Part shown: positions 23,490-35,299 of the stretch, piece after piece
How the letters are laid out: every line of letters begins with the position of its first letter
How positions within the stretch are numbered: the stretch's first letter is position 1
DNA from: Carex sylvatica
Taxonomy: Eukaryota > Streptophyta > Magnoliopsida > Poales > Cyperaceae
Assembly (NCBI GenBank): GCA_964058845.1
Contig: CAXKVR010000088.1
Location: 1 to 64,000 of the forward strand
Direction of reading: 5' to 3'
DNA length: 64,000 nucleotides
Position numbers and translations under genes: made by a program
The notes under the pieces: generated by a model
Told to the model about the DNA's origin: nothing
The model's database searches: none
What the model saw: the letters and a program-made list of their open reading frames with translations, nothing else

Positions 23490-24687
23490 GTTAATTCAGT
23501 TCCATTATTGTCAGAATCTCGTTTCTCTTCCTCTATCGCCTCCCTTAATTAGCGCAGCAGCTATTTCGCCCTACATTACTTCAGCTATCTCACCTCTCTT
23601 TCCTGAGGTACATTTGATCATCTCTTTTCTCAAGTTTGTTATTACTAGTAGAGCTCCATTTATTAGCTTTATAATTAATTCGGTTCAAACCCTAAACCCT
23701 AAATCCTATATATATATGAGAAGTGAGTTATGATCCGGCCCGCTCAAAATGTAAACCTTATAGCCTTGATTCAGCTCTTTTGTTGGTTCCACAAGCTTTT
23801 AATTATAAGTTTGAATACCTAGCATCTTTTCATTTCAAGTTTTGTTTTATATGTGGAGACTTGGATGCACATGCATATATATATATGCATATATGCTATA
23901 TATGAGCTAACATATGAGTTATTCTTTATATGTGGAGATTTTCTTTATAAGTTTGAATATCTCTTCTTATTTCAAGATTTTCTATATATATGCTATATAT
24001 ATATGCTATATATATATATATGCTATATGAGCATTTTTTTCATTTCAAGTTGTAGGATATATAACATGCATGTTATGTACATCTCTTAACGATCGATGGT
24101 TTAATTTTGTAGATTGGCTATTATTGAGATATTTGGTGCAGCGATATATTTTCATCTCACTCGATCCGTCATCCAAAAAAATTGTAAGTACAACTTAGAA
24201 GTTTCATGTTTAATTATTTTTGTGCATTAATTAATGTATTTTTTTTTTGTAAGAGATGTATTTATATTAGCTAGATATGTAGCTAGAGTACTGTCTTATG
24301 AGCCACAACCGCATTATTAATGCCTTTAGGTCATGATACCCGTTCAAAATTAATCCATTAGGAATTAATTTTGAATAGTCCCCGTTTTGGGACTGCTCTC
24401 TGAATACTTTGTCTCATTTAGGATGTGGCCACATGTTAGTCGTGTTTTAGCATTTAAGAAAATTTCGGCAGCATTTCCACTTAGTTTTCCGAATCTCGGG
24501 GAACTAAGGGGAAATGCTGCAGAAATTTTCTTAAATGCTAAAACACGACTAACATGCGGCCACTACTGAGACAAAGTATTCAGAGAGTGGGATAGGATGG
24601 TAACCCGGCCCCATGTAAGCCCTATTGTGAACACAACTAAGCTCTCCAACATTGTTCTTAATTAATTGTGTTTTATTATAATTGCAG
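23490..24687 (+). promoter_or_regulatory. Spliced 5' leader of the TNP2-type gene
   Basis: Inferred leader exons end at CCTGAG|GTACAT (23607) and run from 24113 (after TTTTGTAG) to AAAATT|GTAAGT (24183). The coding start follows the acceptor ATTGCAG at 24687. The first intron contains TATATATGCTATAT microsatellite DNA and one short telomere-like stretch (AAACCCTAAACCCTAAATCC, about 23687). Confidence 0.5.
24396..24588. ncRNA. Long near-perfect hairpin in the TNP2 leader intron
   Basis: Arms 24396-24478 and 24509-24588 (about 80 bp) pair with few mismatches around a 30-base loop. The innermost stem carries AAGAAAATTTCGGCAGCATT on the plus strand. Its length, near-perfect pairing and position in a transcribed intron make it a candidate miRNA-like or siRNA-producing foldback. 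It could also be just a nested MITE. No expression can be inferred from sequence. Confidence 0.45.
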
Positions 24688-27600
24688 ATGGGCCGCAGTT
24701 GGATGTACGAAGTATCATGTCTGTCTGATGAATATATGACAGGTGTCGAGGAATTTATCAGAGTTGCTATGGAAGATATGGCGAATAAGGGGAGTGCACT
24801 GATGTCGTGTCCTTGCCGTGATTGTAACAATGGTCAAAAATTCTCCAACTCGAACCAAGTGAGGAACCATTTAATCCGTCGTGGATTCAAGCAATGATAT
24901 AAGTGTTGGTTATGGCACGGTGAGAGTTTGCCAACCGACATAGGTACTGGTACTGAGCATCAGAAATACCATACCGGTGGAAACGACGGGAATGATCTAC
25001 GGGGATTGGAAACCGATATAGGTGCTCGTACTGAGGATCATGAATACCATACCGAAGAAAATGATGATATGGTGGTAGATAAATGTGATAATTTTGATCA
25101 AATATTACGTGATTTAGAAGATGATTTTGATAATGATAAGCAGTATTGTTTATTTGAGAATTTGTACGAAGATTCTAATAAAGAATTGTACCCTGGTTGT
25201 TCTAAATTTTCAAAATTGAAAGGTGTATTAAAATTGTATAACCTTAAAGCATCTAACGGTTGGAGTGATAAAAGTTTTACTGAGTTATTACAAACTTTAA
25301 AAGAAATACTTCCGGATGGAAACGAGATACCACCAAATGTTTATGAAGCGAAGAAAATATTGTGCCCAGTGGATTTGGAAGTTCAAAGAATACATGCGTG
25401 TCCAAATGATTGTATATTATATCGATCCGAGTATAAAGATCTTCACGAGTGTCCAAAATGTGGAGCATCACGTTACAAACCAAAGCAGTTAACCGGCGAT
25501 AAAAGTGATGATTACAAACCGAATAAAGGGCCTCCAGCAAAAGCATTGTGGTACCTCCCCGTGAAACCGAGATTGAAACGTTTGTTCTCAAATGCTAAAG
25601 ATGCAAAATTAGTGCGTTGGCATGCAGATAACCGAAAAAAAGACGGGAAATTACGGCACCCCGCTGATTCTCCTCAGTGGAGAAATATTGACAGAGAGTT
25701 CCCCGAATTCGGATGTGACCCTAGAAATCTTAAGCTTGGGCTGAGTGCAGATGGAATAAATCCGCACAGTAGCATGAGCAGCAAGCACAGCAGTTGGCCG
25801 GTTTTATTGTGCATTTATAATCTTCCGCCTTGGTTATGTATGAAACGCAAATACATCATGTTGACCTTGCTCATATCAGGACCCAAACAGCCCGGGAATG
25901 ACATAGATGTGTATCTAGCGCCATTGATCGATGATTTAAAAGAATTATGGCAACCCGGAGTGCAGATATTTGATGCATACAGCAAGGAGAAATTCACTTT
26001 ACGGGCCATGATTTTCTGCACCATTAATGATTTTCCAGCTTATGGAAATTTGTCGGGTTACAGTGTCAAAGGAGAGAAAGCATGCCCTGTTTGCCTAGAC
26101 GATACAGTTGATGTGTGGCTACCTAATTCCTCTAAAAATGTGTACATGGGTCATCGTAGATTTCTTCCTGCCAACCATGCACACCGAAAGAGAAAGAAAG
26201 AATTCAATGGAAAGATCGAGAATACCAGAGTAAATTATCCGTTGACCGGTAAAGCTGTTTATTCGCGAGTGAACGATATCAAAGTTCAATTTGGGAAATT
26301 TAAAAAAAAGGTGGTGAGAAAGAAAGGGGCACCAAAAATTAGTTGGAAGAAGAGGTCAATATTCTGGGATTTACCATACTGGCAGCACTTAGATGTTCGA
26401 CACTGTCTCGATGTGATGCATGTGGTTAAAAATGTGTGTGATAGCCTAGTTGGAACACTATTGAATATATTCCGGGTAAGACTAAGGATGGTATCAATGC
26501 TCGGAAAGACATGAAATTCCTGAACATACGGTCGGATCTACAACCAGCAGAGAAGGAAAGAGAAAATGGGAAATTTTGTACGTATCTAAAACCTGCAATG
26601 CATACGCTGTCGAAAGCAGAGAAAAAAAGCTTATTGGAATGCCTTCACGGTGTCAAAGTTCCATCTGGATATTCTTCGAATATTAAAAACCTAGTTTCAC
26701 TAGAAGATTTAAAATTGACAGGAATGAAGTCTCATGACTGTCATGTTTTAATGACACAGCTTCTTCCTGTTGCAATTCGGGGCATATTGCCAAAGTGTGT
26801 TAGGCAGACCATCACGAAGCTTTGTTTTTTCTTTAATGCCATATGTTGCAAAGTAAGTGATCCCGATATGCTAGATGCTCTGCAGAAGGAGGTTGTTGTC
26901 ACTCTTTGTCATCTTGAAATGTATTTTCCGCCGTCTTTTTTTGATATCATGGTTCATTTAATTGTTCACCTAATTAGAGAAATTAAGATGTGCGGACCTG
27001 TTTTCTTGCGGTACATGTATCCGTTCGAGAGATACATGGGATTGTTAAAGGCATATGTCAGGAATCGATATCGGCCTGAGGGAAGCATCGTAAAAGCTTA
27101 TGCTGCCGAAGAGGTTATTGAGTTTTGTACTAATTATATGGATGATGTCAAAGCTATAGGCATCCCTAAATCTCGGCACGAGGGTCGACTTCATGGGGTA
27201 GGCACAATCGGTGCGAAATTAATCGAGCCCGATAGTACAATGATGTCACTAGCACATTTTCATGTTTTGCAACACCTCACTGACGTTCATCCTTTTTGGG
27301 ATGAGCACATGACTCTCTTGCGGCAACAGAATCCTAAGAAAACCGACAAGTGGTTAATCAGCGAACACAATAAAAAGTTTGAAAGATGGTTTACACGGAG
27401 AGTCGTGCAAGCTCCAGAGGGAGAAAATATTATAGAAACTGTGAAATTGTTGGCTCTTGGTCCAGTCCACGTCGTGAGGACCTTCCAAGGATATGACATC
27501 AACGGGTACACATTTTACACAAGAAATCAAGATTCAAAGAGTACTGTGCAAAACAGTGGAGTGACGTTAGTAGCCGTTTCGAGTGATTTGTCAGATCCTA

Positions 27601-28058
27601 AAGGTGCCGGACCATCGCATGCATCAATGTCATATTACGGGTTTGTTGGAGAAATTTGGGAGGTAGATTATAGAAAATTCAACATTCCGTTATTTATGTG
27701 TAAATGGGTCGATAACCGTAGGGGGATTAAAGTCGACGAAGATGGTTTTATTGTAGTGGATTTCAGTAAGGCTGGATACAAGGACGATCCATTTATACTT
27801 GCAAGACAAGCCACACAAGTGTTCTACGTTACTGATCCGGCCGATCATTCAAGACATGTTGTCCTCTCTGGTAAAAGACGTATCATCGGGATTGATAATG
27901 TGGAAGACGAAGAAGCGTACGATCATTTTGATGAGATACCACCGTTTTCCACTGGCATGACATCTTTACCAACCGGTGAGGATAACAAGACAAGTCACAC
28001 GCGCAACGATCACAATGAAGGAGAATGGATTGAAGTTCCCACTGGCAATAATCCCTAA
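24688..28058 (+). pseudogene. TNP2-type CACTA transposase, one stop and one frameshift
   Basis: Order of domains: Transpos_assoc-type N terminus (GRSWMYEVSCLSDEYMTGVE, CPCRDCNNG, up to WLWHGES); a zinc-binding-like CPNDCILY/HECPKCGASRYK; the Transposase_21 core (LRHPADSPQWRNIDREFPEF, LGLSADGINPHSSMSSKHSS); CPVCLDDT; DUF4218 (LPVAIRGILPKCVRQTITKL, MYPFERYMGLLKAYVRNRYR); and DUF4216 near the C terminus (SYYGFVGEIWEVDYRKFNIP). Start ATG at 24688 follows an acceptor. A TGA at 24895-24897 replaces what family members show as Gly in GFKQGYKCW. At about 26466 an extra AT in AATATATTCC shifts the frame before the GKTKDGINARKD motif. The two long open parts are 24928-26514 and 26511-28058. It would catalyse cut-and-paste transposition if intact. 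Confidence 0.9.
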
Positions 28059-28309
28059 ATTTTTATTGGTATGTCAAAATATAAAAATATAAAAAATGTG
28101 ATTTATTATTATTTAATATCGTTGACTTAAGAAATTTTTCTTTTTTCAGGATGCATTGAAACACTAGACAATGAAAAGCATGCATGCAAGTTATATATTC
28201 TTCAATGTTTCTTGTAACTTATTTATTTTCATGTTATATGTAAATTTATTAGCTTATTTTTTAATTTTTTAATTTTTAATGTTACTATTTAGTATATACG
28301 TATCATCTG

Positions 28310-28870
28310 GTAAAATATAACACATACACATTCTGACTTTCCTTTTTAAAAAAAGTATACATGTACACACAAAAATATAAACCACATATATAGGGAAGAA
28401 CACCATCTGGATCGGTTCCTACCTCCAGAACCGATCCAGATAGGTATCTGGATCGGTTCTGGAGGTAGGAACCGATCCAGATGGTGTTTTCCCTATATTT
28501 GTGTGTACAAATTGTGCATTAATAAATTACTTCTTAAAAATTCCAGAAAATTTTCAAACCACTAAAAATAATAAAATTATTTATCAGAATTTACGATTAA
28601 AATAATTTAGAAAAAAATAACACATACACATTCTGACTTTCCTTTTTAAAAAAAGTATACATGTACACACAAAAATATAAACCACACATATAGGAGAAGA
28701 ACACCATCTGGATCGGTTCCTACCTCCAGAACCGATCCAGATACCTATCTGGATCGGTTCTGGAGGTAGGAACCGATCCAGATGGTGTTCTTCTCCTATA
28801 TTTGTGTGTATAAATTGTGCATTAATAAATTACTTCTTAAAAATTCCAGAAAATTTTCAAACCACTAAAA
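28310..28870. repeat. Internal palindrome pair, tandemly duplicated (about 300-bp period)
   Basis: Two tandem copies (about 28310-28560 and 28620-28870), each with the same flanks (CACATACACATTCTGACTTT) and each centred on a near-perfect palindrome (28390-28497 and 28690-28800). Each palindrome is made of four GGATCGGTT-type motifs. The array lies in the middle of the CACTA element, just after the transposase gene. Confidence 0.88.
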
Positions 28871-28969
28871 TTATATAAGTTATTTGTAAATTATTTATAA
28901 AATTATTTAAAAAAATAACATTCAAAATATCTGATAACTTATACATATTTATTATCATATTTAAATTTA

Positions 28970-29435
28970 ATAGAGTATCAAGATCGGTTCTCACTACAGA
29001 ACCGATCCTGATGCCTATCTGGATCGGTTCTTTAGTAAGGAACCGATCCAGATAAGCATCAGGATCGGTTCTGAGGTTTGAACCGATCTTGATACTCTAT
29101 TGGGGGCACCGTTTTATTTTTAAATTTAAAAAAGTATTAAAAAAGTATCAAGATCGATTCTCACTACAGAACCGATCCTGATGCCTATCTGGATCGGTTC
29201 CTTACTAAAGAACCGATCCAGATAGGCATCAGGATCGGTACTGTAGTGAGAACCGATCTTGATACTCTATTGGGGGTACCGTTTTATTTTTAAATTTAAA
29301 AACGTATCAAGATCGATTCTCACTACAGAACCGATCCTGATGCCTATCTGGATCAGTTCCTTACTAAAGAACCGATCCAGATAGGCATCAGGATCGGTTC
29401 TGTAGTGAGAACCGATCTTGATACTCTATTGGGGC
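28970..29435. repeat. Internal palindromes, three tandem copies (about 150-bp period)
   Basis: Three units (about 28975-29100, 29148-29272, 29300-29430), each folding on itself. They read from GATCGATTCTCACTACAGAA through TGCCTATCTGGATCGGTTCC to the inverse, and end TCTATTGGGG. They sit immediately upstream of the second gene's leader, so they may act as its promoter or operator. Confidence 0.88.
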
Positions 29436-29439
29436 GCCG

Positions 29440-30365
29440 GTTCACTTAGCCAAAATTTGGAAAAAATTTCAAAACCGTGGCCTCCCTTCCTCTTCTCCTC
29501 AAAACCGTGGCCTCTCCTCTCTTCCTCTTCTCCTCAAGCACTTAGCCAAAAATTTCACAAGTTTCAAAACCCTAGCTCCGCCGTGGCCTCTCAAGTTTCA
29601 AAACCGTGGCCTCCCTTCCTCTAGCTCCGCCGTGCGTCTCTCTTTCTCTCCTTCTCAAAACCCTAGTCCGTCGGCTCGTTCCACCCCGCCGTGCGTCTCT
29701 CTTCCACCCCACCGTCAGGTCGTTGGCTCCGCCTCCCTCTCCTTCTCAAACTCGGGTAAGTCCCTCTCCCTCTCCCTTTAACAAAATCAATTTAGTAGGA
29801 ATTGTTTAGAAATTTTGGAAAATTCGGATTAGAAATTGTTGTTAATTTGGATTAGAAATTGTTGCTAATTCGGTTTATTAGAAATTATTGCTAATTTGGT
29901 TTATTAGAAATTCGGCTTACAAACTCATAATGTGTTGTTGCTAATTAGAAATTGTTGCTTATTACAAATTATTTAAAAAATTAGTACCAAGGCTTATTAC
30001 AAATTGTTAGCAATCCTCTTATTTGCTTATTAGAAATTGCTTATTTGAAATTGTTAAACTTTGATTGTTCACCCTAGCTACTCAAGTATACTTGGTACCA
30101 AGGCATTGTGAGAATTTTATATGGTATTGCTCAAGTATTAGTAATTTAATTTATTTGGCATAGAGTTAACCCTAGTTGCTAATTCGGAATATTGTTAACC
30201 CTAGTTGCTTAATTGAGTTATAATCGAAATATTGTTAAACCTTTTTACTCAAATATGCCTATTTAATTGTTCCAAATGATATTGCTAATTTTATATGGTA
30301 TCGCTCAAGTATTATCAAATTTTATTTGGCATGAAGTTAATCCTAATTGTTAATTCTTGCTTCAG
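29440..30365 (+). promoter_or_regulatory. Leader exon and leader intron of the Ulp1-type gene
   Basis: A pyrimidine-rich leader with repeats of AAACCGTGGCCTC and AAAACCCTAG ends at a donor, CTCGG|GTAAGT, at about 29755. The intron runs to the acceptor TTGCTTCAG at 30365. The repeated leader motifs contain no ATG that opens a conserved frame. Confidence 0.5.
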
Positions 30366-30367
30366 AT

Positions 30368-33300
30368 ATGGAAGGTGATGGTGACATAGTCTCAGCTAAG
30401 AAGAAAAGAAGAGGGCCTAACAAAATTAAGGAGAAGTTCAACGAGAAAGACAAACAGCTGGAACTTGACAAATTTTACAGGCCGGTTGTTACTCGAGATA
30501 CGACGAGTTTTGCAACGGAATTTGGGATATTGGTAAGAAGGAATGTTTCTCTAAGGTTCCAACGATGGAAAGATGTTCCAGATGAGAAAAAGCAAAAAAT
30601 ATGGGAAATACTTAAGGTAAACAAATTTTGCTGCTAATTTCACAAGATTTCTTTTGATATTAACTAACTCTAAATTTTTTATTTCTATTTGTTTGTAAGG
30701 TGGACTGGGGCATAATCGACAACGAAGAGGTGCAGAAATATTATTATCAGAAAATGTCTACTTGTCACCGGAAGTGGCGAACCGAAATGACTAAAGTGTG
30801 GCGCAAGGGTGAGACGCCCGATTTTGGTAAGCTCCAGATTGAAGAACAAGACTGGGAAGAATTTTGCAAGTACCGAGAGACGGAGAAATTTGCTGTATGA
30901 TAGTTACTATGAACCACCTACCTTATGTATAATTAATTAAGAATTCAAATTTTTTAATAATTGAGACTAATTGTTTCTTTGTTCAAATTGTAGGATTCCA
31001 GTCAGAGTGGAAAGGCGAATCAGGCCCACAACGAGTATCCGCATTTCTTAGGATCCAGAGGTTATACCGGTGAGGGTTTTCAGAGTAGACTCAGAGATGC
31101 TATGCAGACGATTGCAAACGAGAAAGCATCTAGTGATCCGTCTTCCCAAGGGTCAACTGGTACTGCATTGACACCAGAGGAGCTTATTGATTTGTCGGTT
31201 GAGCATAGGCACGTCACGTGGAAACTAGGAAGACAGAAGCTCTCAGAAGAGACCAAGGAACGCTTTTATCCAGAAACATACTTACCGGTTATCACCAGAA
31301 TTGTGAGTATTTAGATATTGTCATTCATTGAAACTTCAACTTTAATTTATTTTGTTATAACATTTATGTTGTCATTTCAGGAAGAACAAGAAGCGGCCTT
31401 TAAACAAGGCCAGTTGGCCGTCGTACGATACAATGATGTTCTGGGAAAATCTCTGCCAAATCGGGAACATCCCGGGAGGGTGAGAGGAGTGGGCGGTCTG
31501 CTTCCAATTACAGCAGCATTCGGTAAGAGCTCGATAAGGAGGAAACACACTGTTACTTACTCGAGATTCGAAGAAGAATTTGATGCGAGAGTGGATCAAA
31601 GAGTGGAGGAGAGAGTAAGAGGAATGGAGCAGAGATTGCGGCAAGAAATGAAAGAAGAAATGAAAGAAGAAATGAAAGCTGAGCTTGTAATAATGCTTCA
31701 GCAGACCATGGGCCAACAAGAAAAGACGTATAGCCCAACAGTCGTTCAGAGCAGCTGTCAGTCAGTCAAACCATATGCAAATCTTTCCGAGTTTACTGAG
31801 GTAATGCAAATTCAGATTTGAATCAGTAGGCCTATGCTTTAATTTCATACATATTTAGATTTTATTCGAGTAAATACATGTATTTGTACAGGAGGCAGAA
31901 GTAAGCTGCAGACTCCAGGCGAATGTAGGTGGGAATACTCTTGTAGTGGCCGTAGGGACAATTCATGTTCTAGTTGTACAAGGTGGAACAATTCACGGTT
32001 TGCCTATGCCGCCCGACCATGCAAGAGTAACGGTGGATGCTATTCGTGATGCAGACTTCATAGAACTCCCCTTACCTGTACCAAATGGCGAGCAGTTAAC
32101 CCTTGCATCGGTCCTCGGCAGTTTCACTGCATGGCCGATGACCATGATATTGACAGGTTCAGATGAGGTATATTATTATTAAGTTTTATGCCTTCTTAAT
32201 TTGTATCTATATGATATAGTTATAGTTGATTTTGGATTTTATTTCAATTTATTATGAAATTTTGCAGGAACCACGCGAAGAGGTGCAAGTTTCTGGAGAT
32301 CGAAAAACAACGAGTCACAGCAAGGTGTTTGATCATATCAATTTTGGAAAGCTGGGACGAACATTCAACCAGCTGCGTGATCGATTTTTAGAGCTAGATG
32401 GCAGTCCATTCAAAATCGATCCGCCACTTGATCTTTTCTGTTCAGCAGAGTCCATATACGTTTATGCAGATGATTATGCGGCCTTGCTTACACCACGGGA
32501 GTGGTTCACTGGACCAGTCATTCAGATATGGATGCTGTGAGTTTAATATTCGTAATAATTGCAGAATTCAGTACTTTTAATTCAAATTTCACAAACTTGA
32601 GAACACATGTATGCCTTCTTTTTTTTAGGCATTGGCACAAATTCATCAAGGAGGAATTTCCTGATGAGCAGATTGGTTTTATGGACCCCCAGTGAACAAA
32701 TGCCACCATGCTGCATGATGACCGGGAAGGTGTTCTCCAATACATGAGGAAAGCACTCCAAGAGAATCGGGACAAGAGATTGATCTTTATACCTTACCAT
32801 CAGATGTTAGTGTTATATATATATTATAATTTTATTATATTTCTTTCAATTTATATAAATTATAGAATATGACATGCTACAAACCTAATATGCAGAAATC
32901 ATTGGATATTGACCGTGCTTATACCAAGAGATCGTTCCTTGTACGTGTACGATTCCGATAAGAAGAGCAAAAAAATGCTAATGATCACTGCTGCGGTCGA
33001 GGAGTAAGTGACTTTCTTAATTTTACGTTTGTTTAGAATTCTAATGATTTTATTATTATATTATCGTTTTAAATATCTCCCGTAAGTACTGATTGTTCAA
33101 TTTGTTCATATTTCAACAGTGCCTTCGCCAGGGAAATGGGTACTTCTTTAACGATTTATAACGATTGCAAGGTAATAGTTTCTATTGAGATAGGATTATA
33201 AGGACCTAGATGCAAAAATTTGTGAATATCTAAACATATAAATCATTGGTATATATGCTCATTAACTTACATTTTATTTTTTACAAACTTGTTATATAGT

Positions 33301-33607
33301 GCCCACAACAACCAGCCGGCTGGGAATGTGCATATTATGTCCTGTTGCTCATGCAAGACATAATAAGCGAACAACTCGATTCTTTTCCGAACTTAAGGGT
33401 ATATATGCATTTATATATTTTTCAAAAGTAATGATAATTTTTTGCTTCAAATATAATAAAATACAAAATTAATTGTCCATGCTCTTCTTTTTAAAAATGC
33501 AGGATATTCCCGCTAAACATAATGTACAACGCTTGGGAGATTTGCGGAAAATGTGGGTTAAAATTTTTTTACATGAAATTAGGCCGAGAATAACTACAAC
33601 GTTGTAG
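30368..33607 (+). pseudogene. CACTA-encoded protein with Ulp1/C48 protease domain, one stop
   Basis: Eleven exons with GT-AG ends keep frame: 30368-30616, 30700-30894, 30994-31302, 31381-31800, 31892-32167, 32268-32536, 32629-32805, 32896-33003, 33120-33171, 33300-33398, 33503-33607. The N terminus is basic (KKKRRGPNKIKEKF). Exon 4 holds a coiled coil (EERVRGMEQRLRQEMKEEMK). The C-terminal part is an Ulp1-like cysteine protease: catalytic His in INHWILTVLIP, Asp region LYVYDSDKK, and Cys in QPAGWECAYYVLLLMQD. Ulp1-like domains are common in the second gene of plant CACTA elements and resemble SUMO proteases. A TGA at 32693-32695 (after GFMDPQ) lies before the catalytic residues and would remove them. 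Everything after it stays in frame. Confidence 0.82.
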
Positions 33608-33809
33608 GATGTGTGTAATTTTAATTTGTATTAACATGAATTTTTTGTAATAACTTAGGATGTGTATGATATTTAATTTAGGATGTGTATGTGATAGTTA
33701 ATTTAGGATGTGTGACATTTCATTTCTGATTTGTGATAATTTAGCAAGAATTTTTGCCAGCAAAATATGGAAGCTGGTCATTTAATAAAAACATTTTTTT
33801 TTGATGCAA

Positions 33810-34345
33810 TTTAACTATCTGGATCGGTTCCTAAGCTAAGAACCGATCCAGATAGTAATAATCTAAATTTAAAAAATTAAAATATAATTAAAAAGAAACC
33901 CTAAACCCTATTAGGATCGGTTCTATAATAGTGAACCGATCCAGATACTCAGTTATCTGGATCGGTTTCTATGTTAGGAACCGATCCAGATAACTGAGTA
34001 TCTAGATCGGTTCTATAATAGTGAACCGATCTAGATACTCAGTTATCTGGATCGGTTCCTAACATAGAAACCGATCCAGATAACGGACTATCTGGATCGG
34101 TTCACTATTATAGAACCGATCCAGATAGTTATTTTCTGAATTTTATTACGTTTTTAATATAAATTCAGAAATAACTAACTGGATCGGTTTACTATTATGG
34201 AACCGATCCAGATAGGTGATTATCTAGATCGGTTATTTAACCGATCCAGATTATGGTAGTATCTGTATCGCCTTCATCAGGATCGGTTGTATTCCGATAC
34301 TAATATGCGTATATAACCAATCCTGATTCCATATTTTCCACTAGT
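33810..34345. promoter_or_regulatory. 3' subterminal repeat array of the CACTA element
   Basis: About sixteen GGATCGGTT/AACCGATCC motifs form paired hairpins between 33815 and 34325. A short AAACCCTAAACCCTA stretch lies at about 33896. It is the mirror of the 5' array and gives the element two-ended symmetry. Confidence 0.82.
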
Positions 34346-34349
34346 GTAT

Positions 34350-35290
34350 ATGGACATACATGGAGTGAGTGTCAGGTCTAGAGGTGATTAATGAGCGAGC
34401 ATGAGCGAGTTAGGGTATGCTCATGCTCGCTAGAGGGGGCGGGCCTCATGGAGGAGAAGGCTATGTCCTGGATGGATGAAGGCTATGTCCACCCAATGGC
34501 TAGAGGGGGCGGGCCTCATGGAGGAGAAGGACCAGTAAACAGTGACTGGCCAAAGGAGGGGATAACATAAATAAGAATGTAAATTCCTGATAACAATCTA
34601 CTTTTTCTTTTGGTTCCACTATTTATTTTTTCTGGGGACCTGTCAGCATAAAAATTAAACAAAGCATTTTCTTTTTTTCTTTATTTCTTTTTCTGATGAA
34701 ACATGATACAACTACAATAAGAATTGTTCATAGTTCATCAATGATTTATAAGATTGAAAGAAGTATTCTCTAGAAAATAAAAAAGTTACCAGACGTGAAA
34801 CATATTAGAGCTATTTCGTTTGTTCCCGTAACAGGCTCGCCTAGGGCTAAGCATCTTTTACTCTTTTTTATTTCCTCAATTGATAAAACTGCAATGGTAC
34901 AAAAAATAATTTTATTTTTTATTGGAGTTTACTTAGCATCATGAACTCAAGTTTACTGAGGTGATTGGTGAGCTTGATCTCAAAATCTATTGGATTGACT
35001 TTCAAGCAACAAATCTAAATTGCTCAAATTAATTTATTTTACGGATAATGCATTTATATATATATCAAATCCATGCATCCTCTAAATTTTCAAAAATCCC
35101 CCCTGTTCAACCAGTTTAGTAATAACCTTAGATGGTGGATACTTGCATATTAGCTGTTCATATATAGTAAATATGAAGTGTTTCAATCATAACCTATTAA
35201 TCTGAAAAAGACGGATCTTTCAGTTTCAGAATTTTTACAATGTAAAATATACGCTAAGTTTAGAAAGATTACAAGGAAAATTGCTTCTCA
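34350..35290. other. Intergenic, with a 32-bp direct repeat
   Basis: GCTAGAGGGGGCGGGCCTCA and the bases after it occur at about 34431 and 34500. The small inverted repeat GAGCGAGCATGAGC lies at about 34395-34430. The rest is AT-rich with nothing recognised. Confidence 0.5.
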
Positions 35291-35299
35291 AGCTAAGCA

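Larger units (their letters stand above)
23244..34346 (+). mobile_element. CACTA (En/Spm, CMC) DNA transposon, 11.1 kb, complete ends
   Basis: The left end is CACTAGTGGAAAAACAGG and the right end is its inverted counterpart, ending TTTTCCACTAGTG. The 3-bp direct repeat TAT flanks it (23241-23243 and 34347-34349), exactly the CACTA signature. Subterminal regions (23255-23480 and 33810-34340) are packed with GGATCGGTT and its complement, the likely binding sites of the element's own DNA-binding protein. Inside are a TNP2-type transposase gene and an Ulp1-protease-type gene, both on the plus strand and both with stop or frame damage. The element is therefore structurally complete but probably non-autonomous now. 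The exact target duplication suggests a fairly recent insertion. Confidence 0.93.

Noticed and set aside
23687..23706. Interstitial telomere-like sequence inside the CACTA element (also near 33896)
   Set aside because: Only about two units; chance or telo-box-like promoter motif rather than a fossil telomere.
24387..24569. 60-codon frame over the leader-intron hairpin
   Set aside because: The frame follows from the inverted repeat and lies in a likely intron.
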